Of a DNA stretch of 64,000 nucleotides, positions 63,284 through 64,000 are shown one piece after another. The stretch spans positions 1-64,000 of the forward strand of contig HF994469.1 of assembly GCA_000434195.1 (NCBI GenBank). Reading direction: 5' to 3'. The notes under the pieces were generated by a model. It was given only the letters and a program-made list of their open reading frames with translations, did not search any database and was not told the DNA's origin. Each line of letters opens with the position of its first letter. Positions within the stretch are counted from its first letter, which is position 1. Origin of the DNA: Clostridium sp. CAG:780 (GTDB lineage: Bacteria; Bacillota; Clostridia; TANB77; CAG-508). Position numbers and translations under genes: made by a program.

Positions 63284-63333
63284 AAGAAAAAAAGAATATA
63301 CTTTGTATATAATAATAGGAAGGAAAAAACAAT

Positions 63334-64000
63334 ATGGAAATTTATCAATCAATAATATTAGGAATAGTCCAAGGACTAACAGAATTTTTACCGATATCGA
63401 GCTCAGCACATTTAAATGTATTTCCATGGATTTTTAACTGGCCAACATTATCAGATGGAATGGATGTAGCTTTACATATAGGAACGCTTTTAGCATTAGT
63501 TATATTCTTCTTTAAGGATTGGGTAAATCTAGTAAAAGCAGGATATAAAAAGGCTGTGAAAAAAGAAGATTCGATAGAAGGAAAAATGTTTTGGTATTTA
63601 GTTGCGGCAACAATACCAGCAGGAATACTAAGTATAGTTTTAGACAAAATATCTTCTAAAATAATAGGAGAGAATATAAATGTAAAAATGGCTGTAATAG
63701 CAGCTTCATTAATTATAATGGGTATAATTTTATACATAGTAGACAAAAAAGCAAAATCAAAAACAGATTATGAACATATTACTTTAAAACAATCAATATT
63801 AATAGGAATATCTCAGGCGATAGCAGCTGCTTTTCCTGGAGTTTCACGTAGTGGAATAACAATGACAGTAGCAAGAGCACTAAAAATTGATAGAGAAAGT
63901 GCAGCAAAATTTTCTTTTATGCTAGCAATGCCAATAACTTTAGCAGCAGTTGTGTTTGACCTAAATAAATTTAAGTTTGATTTATCGCTTATATTAGGAA
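63334..64000 (+). CDS. uppP: Undecaprenyl-diphosphatase UppP (BacA), 3' end outside window
   Basis: Integral membrane enzyme that recycles undecaprenyl pyrophosphate for cell-wall synthesis and confers bacitracin tolerance. About 222 residues are visible before the window ends. The two family motifs are present: GLTEFLPISSSAHL near the start, with the catalytic Glu, and AFPGVSRSGITMT. The frame is open to the last base. AGGAAGG lies before ATG 63334. It would complete the lipid carrier cycle with mraY and murG elsewhere in the window. Confidence 0.93.
   Translation, partial: MEIYQSIILGIVQGLTEFLPISSSAHLNVFPWIFNWPTLSDGMDVALHIGTLLALVIFFFKDWVNLVKAGYKKAVKKEDSIEGKMFWYLVAATIPAGILSIVLDKISSKIIGENINVKMAVIAASLIIMGIILYIVDKKAKSKTDYEHITLKQSILIGISQAIAAAFPGVSRSGITMTVARALKIDRESAAKFSFMLAMPITLAAVVFDLNKFKFDLSLILG

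Overview
The window looks like a chromosome segment of an anaerobic, spore-forming, low-G+C member of the Clostridia (Bacillota). The sequence is very AT-rich. It uses TTGACA/TATAAT-type promoters, strong GGAGG ribosome sites and short hairpin terminators. It carries spoVAC-spoVAD-spoVAE and spoVT, a trimeric NAD-linked [FeFe] hydrogenase, and a MurE with the meso-diaminopimelate DNPR motif. The N-terminal prepilin-like NGITLIALVVTIVVLLILAG segment of the surface protein near 44.5 kb is a style I associate with uncultured gut Clostridia, but the lineage is an inference.

Layout. 0-5.3 kb: end of a surface protein gene, then hydrogenase subunits (NuoE-like, NuoF-like, HydA). 5.3-24.4 kb: a G+C-richer orphan gene, a monofunctional transglycosylase, glycogen phosphorylase, lysS, recJ, relA, a metallo-hydrolase, hisS, an anchored protein, a dodecin-like gene with spoVA genes, comF, a KAP-type ATPase, spoVT and a second G+C-rich orphan. 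24.6-29.5 kb: murE-mraY-ftsW-murG. 29.5-43.8 kb: small unknown gene, topA, SNF2 helicase, trmFO, a coiled-coil pair, nucleosidase, smc, a frameshifted membrane protein gene. 43.9-48.4 kb: Rieske protein, a frameshifted BspA-like surface protein, RusA-like resolvase, two-gene SufC/SufB-type Fe-S system. 48.4-53 kb, minus strand: DUF378 protein, heterodimeric ABC exporter, zinc membrane protease.

53.3-60.4 kb is the accessory part. It holds an ORF6N (phage antirepressor-like) gene with two perfect DNA palindromes inside its coding sequence, a decayed serine-recombinase fragment next to tRNA-Leu(UAA), and a convergent pair of short transcription units that looks like a type I toxin-antitoxin locus (39-residue hydrophobic peptide plus antisense RNA). 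After these come four genes around a protein-kinase-like protein, an acetyltransferase, and two more G+C-rich orphan genes. The end returns to housekeeping: a cation efflux transporter, pyrophosphatase, a TPR protein and the start of uppP.

The most unusual signals are the toxin-antitoxin-like locus at 54964-55309, four single-gene cassettes of foreign base composition each with its own promoter and hairpin (about 5.3, 24.0, 59.2 and 60.0 kb), the intragenic palindromes at 54020-54108, and a recurrent GCCCAA...TTGGGC hairpin at four intergenic sites.
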